This document shows positions 32,601 through 43,650 of a stretch of 64,000 nucleotides of DNA, in pieces. The notes beneath the pieces are model-generated. The model saw only the letters and a list, made by a program, of their open reading frames with translations. It ran no database searches and had not been told where the DNA came from. Position numbers and translations under genes: made by a program. Source of the DNA: Butyriboletus loyo (taxonomy: Eukaryota; Basidiomycota; Agaricomycetes; Boletales; Boletaceae); the NCBI GenBank assembly GCA_038093515.1, contig JBBPSI010000069.1:1-64000 (forward strand), in the 5' to 3' direction. Each line of letters starts with the position of its first letter. Positions within the stretch are counted from its first letter, which is position 1.

Positions 32601-34420
32601 GACTGAGCGTTCTCATCACTTTCGCCTGTCATGACCAATGTGAGCACTACGAGGAATCTTTATATCCATATAAGAACATACCGCACGGCTAGCACCCATA
32701 AGTCCCGGGTCGCTGTACACGTTCAAGAAGACAAAGCAAGGTGTAGTAGACCCGACCATTGAGACCTCTGAACAGTAAGTGATAATTTCGATCACACTTG
32801 AGGGCGAGTCTGTGTTGATAATACCAGGGACGGCGAGGAAATTAAAATTCATGGCAAGCATCACTGTGGACTGCAAACTGTAAGATAACCAGCGCGAGAA
32901 CTGAGGGAGATTCACAAACTTGGTATATCGGTCGTGATCCTATTGATGAAATCCTTGCAACGAGGCTGGATGATGATGCCGCCAACTCAGACCCGTTGCA
33001 AACGAACAGCCTGCTCGTTCAGTGAGAATCATAGAAACGCATTGGCCGATTTGAATACAGTGCTATAGTTCCAGTCTCTTTCCCGAACAACGGTGTGTCT
33101 GCATTCAAATGTGGACACGGCTGACCGTAAAAAAATCATTGACTGGTTTTCAGCTAGTGCTGCATTCAGCAAAGCAAATGATCGGACACTTCCGACGATG
33201 CCAATTGAACAACGACATTAACCGTGCTTCATGTGGTATCAGCACCATTTTATGACGAAACGAGACGTAGTCATATCAATGACCCAAACACTGTATGGGG
33301 TGAAACTCTTGTCCTCGCGGGCCAGGAAAATGTACCATTGACTGAGTTAACGGGGTCCAAGATCGCAACAAGTTCATCTTGTGTGAACAGGCTCGTGGAT
33401 AAATCGGTGGTCATCATGTCTGGTAGGTTGATAAGAACAGTGCGAGCATCTCACAAAGAAGATGTACCGGCCTTGGCGTAATCATGATTGAGCATCCCTC
33501 CAAGGATTTTGAAGAGTCATTTTGGAATGGTGCGATTGTGCGGGTAGTATTCACAATGCGACCTCGATTCCACGTCATATACGATATACTTGAGTTGGGG
33601 TCAGTAATAAGATAGAACCCAACGGGTGCAGACATGCCTGAAAGACCACTGGAAGAAACGTACCAGCACCGGGCCTCGACCAGATATCCTAACCACATGT
33701 CAGTGAAGGAAGGTCAAGGTACATTAGACGTACTGAGATGACTATATCCACTGGCCCCCTTCAGGTCGACACCAAGATCATCCAGTGAGTTAACTGGATG
33801 AACCCAGAAGGGAAGGCGGTTTTTGTGATCAACAAAGTAATAGTACCAGCGACGTTTATCGTCCACATGTGAATCGCTTTCTGGATGAGTGCCGTGGCGT
33901 AAAACAAGATTTCGATTTCTTTTTCGCTGTGAATATACGCTTGAAAAGGGTCCATAACTGCGACGCAATGCACGCAAAAATGAAACGTACTAATCGTTCG
34001 TGATAAAAGATAACATTTCCTTCGGGATGCACGCCGTGTCGTGTCCAGCCATCTGGAAGTGGCGGTAGTCTGTTGAGAGGTAGACATGCGTCGTACAAGA
34101 GATGAACTTACGCAGACAAGAGTATCTGTTACCTGACTGGGATGTGCAATCATTCAGGACAGCGGTAGCGACACCCAGGCATTTCGGGTACCCTCACTTA
34201 GTAACTTCTCTGGCCTTGTAGCGACATTCAGGAGTCGCAGGGAATGGGTCAGAATTGCAGTGGTAGTTTGAAATCAGAACTTGGTATCTTGGTAATCCGT
34301 CTTTCCAGTGAGCGTTGCGCCGAACATAATAGCAGGAAACTGCCATCGAGTATCGCCCATGCAAGGACAAAAAGTTACGGATTGTCAATGTCAAAAAGCA
34401 TGGTGCGAATGACACCACAA
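32601..34420 (-). CDS. WW-domain/transmembrane family protein, copy IV (most complete)
   Basis: Minus-strand order: RNAHWKDGLPRYQVLISNYH (about 34310); small exon near 34150; first WW motif LPPLPDGWTRHGVHPEGNVI, with a donor GTACGTTTC right after YHERL (about 33990); second WW-like motif RRWYYYFVDHKNRLPFWVH (about 33860-33800); LGYLVEARYWYVSSSG (33695-33650); TDLSTSPFTQDELV (about 33410); the FYGQ/ERAGCSFATG region (about 33100-32990); and the membrane exon LPQFSRWLSYSLQSTVMLAM with NFLAVPGIINTDSP (32915-32800). This order matches an Agaricomycete family I recall (WW motifs, then VEAQYW-like, then C-terminal helices), role unknown. Exact exons were not solved; some frame disruptions may make it a pseudogene. 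Confidence 0.6.
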
Positions 34421-34990
34421 GTTGCTGTCGTTCGCGCCGCTTGTTTCGTCTTTTTACACGTCGGATAGTCTCTATCCTTTCTCTGCATCGCCTTGTGCTA
34501 CGATATGCGCTCTGACATGCCCAACGCATAACCCAAATGCTCAATATCGATATGTTTGACTAGACCGATCTGAAGGAAGGAAGCGTCCGAAATGCTTCTG
34601 TGTGAAGGAGTACTGCAATCTTGATTGATAAGATAAGAATGAGAGCTGTAGACCGTGGAGAATATGACCATGATCGATGTGTTCCCGTCGAAGGAATCGA
34701 TATCGACGGCCGACACCTGCACATCCTCGGGCAGATCGCCGAGCAAGGTTGGTGGAGACAGCGCGGTTTCGATGTTGGCCAATTAGTCGCCGAAGTTAGC
34801 GCCAAGCGCCAGTGGAACAGAGTGCCCCGACGAGGACGAGGCACGCCAAGTGTCGTCTTTCAATGCACGGATCCAGGGAGCGTGACGGGCACGACGGCCG
34901 ATGCGAGTGCTTCTGCGGTGAGGTATTCCGACGGGGCGATTGTCCTTCAACAAGTACGAGTGAGAGCGATAGCTGGATAATATAGATGTG
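34421..34990 (-). pseudogene. FOL1: FOL1 HPPK-start fragment, copy T-IV
   Basis: Minus strand: GHSVPLALGANFGD, a stop, then LANIETALSPPTLLGDLPED (34830-34730) fits the first strand and helix of HPPK, the second enzyme of fungal Fol1. The usual aldolase end is replaced by KDNRPVGIPHRRST and WIRALKDDTWRAS (34960-34850). The last part is IMVIFSTVYSSHSY and SDASFLQIGLVKHI. The stop inside the motif is TAA rather than the TGA of T1-T3, so it arose separately or by another change. Confidence 0.55.
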
Positions 34991-35660
34991 GTGAGTATGG
35001 TGGTATTGCAGTCGTGGTGTACACGGTATATAGAAGTGTTGTGGTTGCGCGCGAGATCTAATGGCACATAGCGTTATCTGTTTGTTTTTTTCGTTTGTGG
35101 GGGCTACGTTACCGAATGTATTTTTGAAGCAGCTAGTGCTGTTGATAAAACGGATGAAAGGCTCGCATGCGTTCGTTTGAGTGAGGGGATGACTGAGCGA
35201 GAACGTGGTCCTTCCAAGGGCATTACGTAGGATGTGCCGACATAAAGTGTTCTATCGTTTCGGGGTGGCTTTCGCAGTGGGGGAATGTGCCCCTTGCCAT
35301 CGTCACCAAAGAGAGACAATACAAAGGGGAGCATGCGGATGGTGGGGGCCCCGGAACGAGTAAACCTACTACTAAACGACTCCCTATTCCCAAGGGGAAT
35401 TCCCCTCAGGTTGTGGATGTGACGAACAGGAAATATATTATTAGTTGACATTCTACAAGTCTGCAACTGATCGAATCAATTAGACATCGATTGCTCCCAA
35501 TCCGCAGTTGACTTCCTCAGTGACTGTTGAGTGAATATGCTAACGCGCAAACCCAATCATGAAGGGACTTATCAGGACACATGTTGATGCTGCGATACGA
35601 CACAGGCAAAGAATACCCACAATGCAACCCTTTATCTACATGTATTGTGTTGAACCTCGT
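34991..35660. other. Spacer (duplicate of 28111-28780)
   Basis: Near-identical to 28111-28780 with some small indels. Open frames (35104-35466 minus) show no motif. Nothing else seen. Confidence 0.4.
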
Positions 35661-35663
35661 CGA

Positions 35664-37798
35664 TTAATGCGTCCCATCACCTGTGCCCGAGCAAAAACAC
35701 ATCCATGTGGGGAATTTGACCGAAAGGACAGCACCGTCTGATTCTCGCTGGCATGATCCACTTCCAGTCAGACAGTGCAAGTTAGAAGGAAAAACGCCCA
35801 CCGTTATATGGACCCTCCCCTCTGATGGTTGAGATGAATCGTTCGTTTGTTGCGCCTGTCAAGGAATGAGCTGTTACGACAAGGTCCACCGTCAAAAGAA
35901 AGACACACGGGGCCCGCCGCATGTGGATCTGCAGAACCTTGTCCAGTTCCCGAGGTGTTCTGGTTCGGATGGTTGGAAACAGCTGGCTTGCCAGCTGATT
36001 TACGCTGTAAGGTGTGATGAGTGACTGAGAACAATCTCGAGGAACAACGAACCTGTCGTTTTTCCCGCTTGACAACAGGTTTCGCGACCGCTCGCTAAAT
36101 GACGTGTTAGACGCGCTGCATCATTCGTATATCAAGGACACTCACTCGTACACGTTGACCTGCAGCCATTGTCGAAGGACCCTGATTGGCAGCACCTTCT
36201 CTCGTAGGTGGCAGGGAACGCGATCGCCGACTGGCAGCTCGAGGCAACTGTCTAGAAATTGATTTGTCCACAATATGTTCCTTGTTGCTTCTGTTAAATC
36301 TTGTCTGTAGCAACTTTTTGAACATCAGGAGGCCCTTGGATGCTTCGGCAGGATCGAGGTTTTCCGCTTGACGCGCCTCTGGAGGGTAAGTCGCTGGCGT
36401 GGCATCCAATGGAGACGGTGGCTGCAGGAGCGTCAACACGGAGATAAAAGAAGAATGTAGTAACCACCAACCTCGTCAAAGTCGAACTGTGGACCAGGCG
36501 TGCTCGATGGCACCTCGACCTATGCAATGGTGAGAACTCGGTTCGAAGCGAAATGCACGAACTCATACGTCAAGGAGATCACTATTGGCATCTTCGCCGC
36601 GGTCCTCTGACACGGCTCGACTGGATTTCCCAGGATCTTCCTTTTGTATGGGGTATATTGAAGGAGTCAGTGTACAACTCTTTTAGTGGCCGAGTGAAAT
36701 TTTCTACCGGATTAGAGTCAGGTAATGTCTTGGCGTGATCGCCCAAGGACAAAGTCTGGTGGTCTTCCTGTTGTCCATCATGTCAACATGAGAGACAATG
36801 CAGGACTTCTTTGACATGCTTGTAAGAGATACTTACAGTGTATGGGCTGGAAAGGATACCATTGAGATTTCGAATGACAATTTTTCCGTCGTATTGTCCA
36901 GTGGCAAGATATGCGTTATTCGAGGAGAGGGTAATTGACTGTATGTCTTCACTGTCCTCAATGACAGGGACAATTTGAGAGAGAGTCGATGCCTCCAGGA
37001 GTAAGATAGACTTTGATGCAGTGGCGGCGATGAATCTTCCGTTGGCAGCTAGAGCAATAGACGCAGTCCTGTTGCCAGTAAGAATCTCTGATTCAGCAAG
37101 CTGAATCCCTGTGGAGGCATTGAATGACATGATTCTCTTGTCATCAGATGCGGTGAAGAGTTGGCCATCGTTTGACCACGCAAGGGGAGTGACATAGAAT
37201 TGTGAAGGTGCGATAGTATCGAGGGTGAGGAGTGCGTCTCCGTTGCGACTGTCGAAAATACGGAAGGGACCATGATAGCGGGCAACAGAGATGAGCTCGC
37301 CATTCGGGGAGAACCGAATTCCAGTGACCTCAGTGTCAAGCCGGAGCGGGCCAACAAGTCTCTTGCCAGTCGTTATGTTCCAAATGCTCGCTGCTTCGTC
37401 AGTCCCGATAGCAAACTTGGTCGAATCCGACGAGACGTCGACTGCACATATGTTTTTTGTCCTCTCCACCTGGAACAGCTTTTCTTGGATTTCTGCATCC
37501 CACACACTCGCTCCCTTCCCCCACGTTCCACATACAACCCACTTGTGATCTCTCGACACTGCAATGGCGATCGTGATCATTCCTGTTTGCTTCCCCACCT
37601 CTCGACTGTCTGCAAGTCGCCAACGCCGAATCCCATTGCCACTCCCACTGAAAAAGTGTATTCCGTCGGGGTGGAAGGCGACCGCCCACACCCTATCAGA
37701 GTATTCAGTGTCAAGGATAGTTATACGGTCTTGCTAAATTGTCAGCATTGCAACTCACTCTTCAGAACCAACTACGCACCGGTATTTGTCGATGACAT
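35664..37798 (-). CDS. WD40 propeller protein, copy 6 (short N-terminus)
   Basis: Exon 2 (37729-36837) is intact; its first Met is replaced by Ile (ATA), as in copy 3. The MVQLY exon has a nine-base deletion and a TGA, so the start is probably MSSTNT at 37798 with donor at 37780. Blades 2-3 read GTWGKGASVWDAEIQ and ERTKNICAVDVSSDS, grouping it with copies 3 and 7. The extra acidic exon and intron are present (intron with TTTGTATGGGGTATATTGAA on plus, 36651). Tail: LLMFKKLLQTRFNRSNKEH, RSRSLPPTREG, one 96-nt repeat exon only. C-terminal exon frame as uncertain as in copy 5. Confidence 0.7.
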
Positions 37799-39080
37799 CT
37801 TTACAAATGGTACGCAATTGTCGGTGTCAAAATGTCAAAAACAAGGTGTCTCAGTTTGTGTAAAGTTGAACCATAAACATGTTTCCGCATTCTCAATATG
37901 GGCTGGTGCCTCGTGTCCTTAACGCTTATTCTTACTCGGATCCCAGCTATCTAGCCTCGTTGTGGCGACTAGGCGAGCAGTCAATATCGGCGAAACCCTC
38001 CTTTTGCCGGGGGCGGTGTACGATTGCCCGTGATACCTGGCTGCGGGAGTTGGTTCACGATGAGTGTGAAATCCGCGTCGGACCAACTCGCGACATCGCG
38101 CACAAAATACGCTGACAAGTTCTCGAAAGGGGCGTATTCATACTCCAAAGGTTTTCCATGAAATGGGAGACGAATGTACGCTTGCGCACACTTGGACCTC
38201 GTCACATCCACATGTATGGGCAGACCGGGCATTCTCACGCTTCCTACGTGCCTCTCTGGGGCTCGAATGGTTGTGCTGACAGTTTCATTGCCGCCACCAA
38301 TGCCTTCCAATGCTCGGCGACAGTTCCTTGGTTCACCACAAGCGCACTGTCCCACAGGCATCCGCGTGAAACCCACAGAACCGGGGGTGATCGCTCTCCA
38401 TTGGTAAGCGGGGGAATTGGACACGCATGCTACGAACGTGGTATACGCGTCACTGAGTGAGCGTATGCTAATGTCTGGTGTGTTCCACCACCAGCCAATG
38501 CAGCAGGAAATTGCCGTATCGCGATGTTCCAACGAACCTGCGAGATCGACCAGATGGTTCACAAATTCTCTTCAATACCCTGCGGGCGAAAGCCACGGCC
38601 TTCACGACCGGCGACCTCGCGACCTCGATCAAGATGATCCTCACAGTGGTCGATATGACCAACAGTGGCGACGATGCCGAGTCGCTCGTTGAATCGATAC
38701 GTCTCAGAATCGCGGTGCGTGGATCCTATCGTGTCCAGTGTGCTCTCCTGGATGACGTTTACCTTGCATAGTGTATCCAACATATCATATGTGACGCATG
38801 GCCAGCGCCGAGCGCTCCTTCCAACTGCCCCCCAAAAACGATTCTCCCCAATGAATTTGCGACGGCACGTTTACTTGAGCTCAATGATATCCGTTGAATA
38901 GGTGATGTTACAAAAGGGGGGGAGGGTTACTATTACTTTACTGCTCGATTTCGTCTTGGGCCTACGGAAAGGTGTCAGATCGCTAATCCTAGCACGGAAC
39001 TTGAGGATGTTCCCGCACGAATGCGTTGGCTAATTGTATGGTTGGGGCGAAACAAGGTTGTCTGTAAATAGGAGTCAGTG
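37799..39080 (-). other. S block upstream of WD40 copy 6, with 193-codon open frame
   Basis: Minus strand 37981-38562 is open for 193 codons: VDLAGSLEHRDTAISCCIG, GIGGGNETVSTTIRAPERHV, EYAPFENLSAYFVRDVASW and FTLIVNQLPQPGITGNRTPP. Its C-terminal part aligns with the diverged copy at 50767-51030 (FDNALTHLCTVASWFNADCT) with a single 3-base indel. No known domain. Upstream, 38559-38783 has FNERLGIVATVGHIDHCEDH. The plus strand is also open in places (38158-38460). Confidence 0.45.
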
Positions 39081-39840
39081 ACAAGCATTGCTTTCACGGC
39101 CCCTCTCGGTTGAACGGTGTGTGCTTGGACGAAAAGGTCTCCTATGCAATGCGCTGGAATGCAAAGCAGCCGCAGCTCTACTTTGTGTCGACGGGTGAAA
39201 TAATCACCTGCATCCTTGACGTAGTATTAATGTTTTCGCTAGCCCGGATGCGCACGCCTATTCGCGCGGTAGATGTACAATGACAGCAGATGGATACTTC
39301 AGCAACTGGACTGGACCAAGGATATATGCATTTGTGCATGCGAGCAGCATGGGTGTGGAATAGCGGGTCGATTTTATGGCCCCTTTGTCGACGATGATAC
39401 TCTGGAGGCAAGGCAGAGGGGACCGATGGGCCTTCTGGAGAAACGATGTCCTCCAGCGATGTCACCCTTTGCCATGTGGAGCACGATTGGTGCTGATAAT
39501 TATATTACTTGGATGACCACGTTCAACGAGAAGAGAAGACATGCCTGAGATTCTCTTGCCACTAATCCCCTTGTTATCGGTATCGTCACCAGAGGGAGTG
39601 GTGTGAAGAGAGCTCGGTGACATGGATGATGTCCCGGAACGAGTGAACTCGCCGATCGAAAAGCGAGTCGGTGTTCGCAAGGGGACTGCCAGGTCCTCGT
39701 AGCTCGCAACAAGTCGTACTTGGATCCGTGACAAACAATAACAAGATCGCAGGAAGAGATGTGAATATTTGATTTCCTCAGTGACCGTCGAACAAAGATA
39801 CTAGCGCGCAAGCTCAGCCACGAGTGGGCTCAGCAGGACA
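39081..39840 (-). other. L block and T-like flank (inverted partner of 24.8-25.8k)
   Basis: L block followed (on minus) by the same RFSIGEFTRSGTSSM sequence as at 24863-25120, on the opposite strand. This segment, with the S block next to it, is the mirror of 24780-26097. Confidence 0.55.
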
Positions 39841-39929
39841 CGTGCCGATGCTGCGACGCGACACGAACTTGAAGAATTGCGTGGTCTACGTCCACGTTCC
39901 CACGATGCAGCCTGCTAGAACATGTATTG

Positions 39930-40500
39930 CATGGACGATCTTTGCCCTAACAAAACCACATCCATATGGGGAATCTGAGCAAAAGGACAGCATCGCCTGA
40001 TTCTCGCTAGCCCACTTTGAGTCAGACAACACAAGTAAAAAAATGAAAATAAGCGCACCATTAGATGGACTCTCCGGGCTGATGGATCACTGGCTTGTTG
40101 TGCCTGACGGGAAATTAACTCTCAAGACGAGGTCTACTATCACTTGAAAAAAGACATACGGGGCACGCCGTATTTGGATCTGCAGGGCCTTTGCTGGTGC
40201 GCGAGGTGTCCTTTCCCGGATGGTTGGAAACCGCAAGCTTGGCAGGCAATTTAGGCTGTAACACGCGATAAGTGACTGAGAACGAAACGGACCTGTTGTT
40301 TTAAAGCACGGTTTTTCATCGCTCGCTGAGATGACATATTAGACGCGCGGTACCTGTTGGCCTATCGAGGGCCGGGAGAGCACTCACTTGTCGTACGTTG
40401 ATCTGCAACCATCGTCGAATGACTCTCATCAGTAGTACTTTCTCTTGCTGGCGACCGGGAAAGGTCGTTTAGGCTTATCCGCGATCCAGTCTTTGTGTAA
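39930..40500 (-). pseudogene. Tail-only fragment of a WD40 gene
   Basis: Minus strand, truncated 3' end of the gene family: remains of the end of exon 5 with its donor region (about 40390), exon 6 (about 40310), the repeat exon (about 40260-40170) and the last exons. The propeller and the acidic exons are missing and frames are broken. It is joined at about 40560 to the cut C-terminus of WW copy V. Confidence 0.6.
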
Positions 40501-40560
40501 AGAGGATAGACATGATGTGGGACCCCCCACCTCCTACTGCATCGTCGATGCATTGCTTGT

Positions 40561-42310
40561 GTATATTGAGATCACTCAACAGTAGATGACGATCTCGATC
40601 GCACTTGCGGGGGAACTTGTGTTGACAACACCAGGGACGGCGAGGAAATTAAAATTCATGGCAAGCATCACTGTGGACTGCAAACTGTAAGATAACCAGC
40701 GCGAGAACTGAGGGAGATTCACAAACATGGTATATCGGTCGTGATCCCATTGATGAAATTCTTGCAACGAGGCTGAATGATAATACCGTCAACCCAGATC
40801 CGTTGCAAACAAACAGTTTATTCGTTCAGTGAGAAACGCATTGGCGAATTTGAATACAGTGCTACCATTCCAACTCTCTTGCCCAAACAACGGTGTCCGC
40901 GTTCAAACGTGCACACGGCTGACCACAAAAATTCATCGACTTGTTTTCGGCTAGTGTTGCGTTCAGCAAAGCAAATGATCGGACACTTCCGATGACACCC
41001 ACTGAACGACGACATTAGCCGTGCTTCAGCAAGATTTTATGATGTAGCGAGACGTAGTCGCACCAATGACCCAAACGCTGTGTGGAGTCAAACTCTTGTC
41101 CTCTTCGCTAAACGTCAGCAAGATCGATGAACACAGGCCAGGAAAATGTTCCATTGAGTAAGTTGACGAGGTCCAAGATCACAACAAGTTCACCTTGTGT
41201 GAACGGGCTCGTGGATAAATCAGCGGTCATCATATCTAATACTTTGATAAGAACAGTGCAAACATCTCACAAAGGAGATGTACCGGTCTTGGCATTCATC
41301 TAAGGTTTGCGAAGAGTCATTTTGGATGGGTGCGATTGTGCGGGTAGTATTCACAATGCGACCTCGATTCCGCATTATGTACGATATACTTGAGTTAGGG
41401 TCAGTAGTAAGATAAAACCCATCGGGTGCAGACATGCCTGAAAGAGCACTGAAGGAAACGTACCAGTATCGGGCCTCGACCAAATATCCTAACCGCATGT
41501 CAGACCGATATGACTATATCCGCTGACACCCTGCAAGCCAATACTGAGATCATACAGCGAGTTAACTTGATGAACCCAGAAGAGAAGGTGGTTTTTGTGA
41601 TCAACAAAGTAATAGCACCAGCGTCGTTTATCGTCTACATTCAGCACAATTTCATGGTAACACCGTCTGTCTGAATCGCTTTCTGGATGAGTGCCGTGGC
41701 GTAAAACAAGATTTCTTTTTCGTGATGAATGATATCGCCTTCGGTGAATAGAGTCATATGCTTTAAAATGGTCTACAACTGCGATGCAATGCACGCAAAA
41801 ATGAAACGTACCAATTGTTCGTGATAAAGGATAACATCATTTCCTTCGGGGATGCATGTGTCGTGTTCAGCCATCTGAAAGTGGCGGTCGCCGGTAGTCT
41901 GTTGAGAACTGTCAGGAAGTAGACGAGCGTCGTACAAGAGATGAGCTTACGCAGACAAGAATGTCTGTTGCCAGGCTGAAATGTGCAATGATTCAGCACG
42001 CTGACTGGGGGCAGAATAAATGGAGAGTAAGAGCGGTACCGACACGCAGGCACTTCGGGTACCCTCACCTAGTAAGTTCCCTGGGCCTGTAGCGGTGTGA
42101 TGGACGTTCTGGAGTTGCAGGGAATGTGTCAGAATTGAAGGGATAGTTTGAAATCAGAACCTGGTATCTTGGTAATTCGTCTTGCCAACGAGCGTTGAAA
42201 GCTGCCAGAGTTCCGCTGTCCTCTTCCTCCACATCCGCACGATCTGAAATTTGCGGAAGTTCTCTTGTGGGGTTGCCGTCCACCGTTTGCATGCAATCGA
42301 ATGTGGGACT
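40561..42310 (-). pseudogene. WW/transmembrane family gene, copy V
   Basis: Minus strand: acidic N-terminal exon DRADVEEEDSGTLAAF with LPRYQVLISNYPFNSD (42240-42070), first WW region with a 6-base insertion (TGDRHFQMAEHDT, about 41890), a second WW-like exon with an insertion (DDKRRWCYYFVDHKNHLLFW, about 41640-41580), LGYLVEARYWYVSFSALSG, AERNTSRKQVDEFLWSAV, and the membrane exon (40767-40580) ending where the WD40 tail fragment begins. Compared with copy I, the N-terminal exon differs by a 12-base in-frame indel and mostly silent changes, so that exon was under selection. Later exons are disrupted. Confidence 0.65.
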
Positions 42311-43500
42311 GGCCTCTTCGAACTGAATTGACTTTCAAAGTGACGCAAACCGAGCTCGAAATGCGGGCAAAGGACCGACGGAGGCCTCGAGTAACCCCGG
42401 AGTAAAGGAATCGGGATGGGCATGACTTGGGCCGTTTTCGGGACGCGAGTACTAAATTTGGTAAACGGAGGTGCAACACTGGACACCTTCCGCCCATGAT
42501 GCAATGTAAAACGTATGTCAAAATATTCCCCCAGAGTTACGGATTGTCAATGTCAATAAGCATAGTGTGAATGACAGAATGGAATACGAATGAGATCACA
42601 TTGTAGTTGGCGTCATTCGCGCATCGCCATCTCCTTGTATTGTCCATTTATACGTCGCAGTCTCTATCCTTTCTCCGCATCGCCTTATGCTACAATATGC
42701 GCTCTGACACGCCCAATGGCATAACCCAAAAGCTCAACATCAACCTCGATGTGTTTGACTAGACCGATCTGAAGGAAGAAAGCGTCCGAAATACTTCTGG
42801 GTGAAGGAGTGCTGCAATAATTGATAAAACAAGAACGTGACTCAACTGTAGACGGTGAAGAACATGATCACGGTCGACTGTATTCCGTCGAAGGAATCAG
42901 AATCGGCGGCCGACACCTGCGCATCCTCGGGCAGATCGCCGAGCAAGGTTGGGGGAGGCAGCGCGGTCTCGATGTGGGTGAATCAGTCGCCCAGGTTCGC
43001 GCAGAGCGCCAGTGGACTCGGGGGCGAGGCACGCCAAACATCGTCTGTCGCCTCTTTCTGAAGCCACGTGGACGTGGGTGTATACATTCCAGACGCCGAG
43101 CAAGTAAAGAAACGTTGTGAAAACGTCGTCTCGTTGCTGCGTCACCTGAACTTGAGCAGACACCGCGAGGGGCAACGCGTTTAATTTCAAGAGTCGGACG
43201 GTCACCCTGCCGTCTAGGTCCATCTTTCTCGGTGTACTGCACACTGATCATGGCAAGAACGGCGAATGACAGCACATTGATAGTGAACCCAAGGTACGGG
43301 CCCTTCGATATCTCGTCTGTCCTGTGCGTCATGCTGTTCTCGAAAGGTCGTGTGCGACGATCGGAGTCAATTCAGAGTAGGGTAAATTGTAAATGCACCC
43401 CCCTGTCATCGGTATCATCACCAGCGAGCCCTCGCTGGTGTGGAGAACAATGATCTACTATAGCGAGACCCTGTTTGCAAGGACGTCTTCGCCGCTCGTA
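42311..43500 (-). pseudogene. FOL1: FOL1 fragment, copy T-V
   Basis: Minus strand: LSFAVLAMISVQY (about 43270), DGRVTVRLLKLNALPLAVSA and QVQVTQQRDDVF (43225-43110) as the aldolase end, then the HPPK start region with deletion and TGA (about 43000-42960) and LLGDLPEDAQVSAADSDSF (42950-42890). About 300 bp between it and WW copy V (42310-42600) hold an extended WW 5' region (CPSRFLYSG, ARISSSVCVTLKV) also seen at 8950-9100. Confidence 0.5.
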
Positions 43501-43650
43501 TTAGCTCTTAATTACTTGAATCCGTGACGAACAAGAAAAGATTGCAGCAGGAGAACGTGAGGGCCTAACGTTGTTGACATTCTGCAAGTTAGCAACAGCT
43601 CGGACCAATTACATTAGATGATACTTCAGCGAACAACCTAGCGCACGAGC

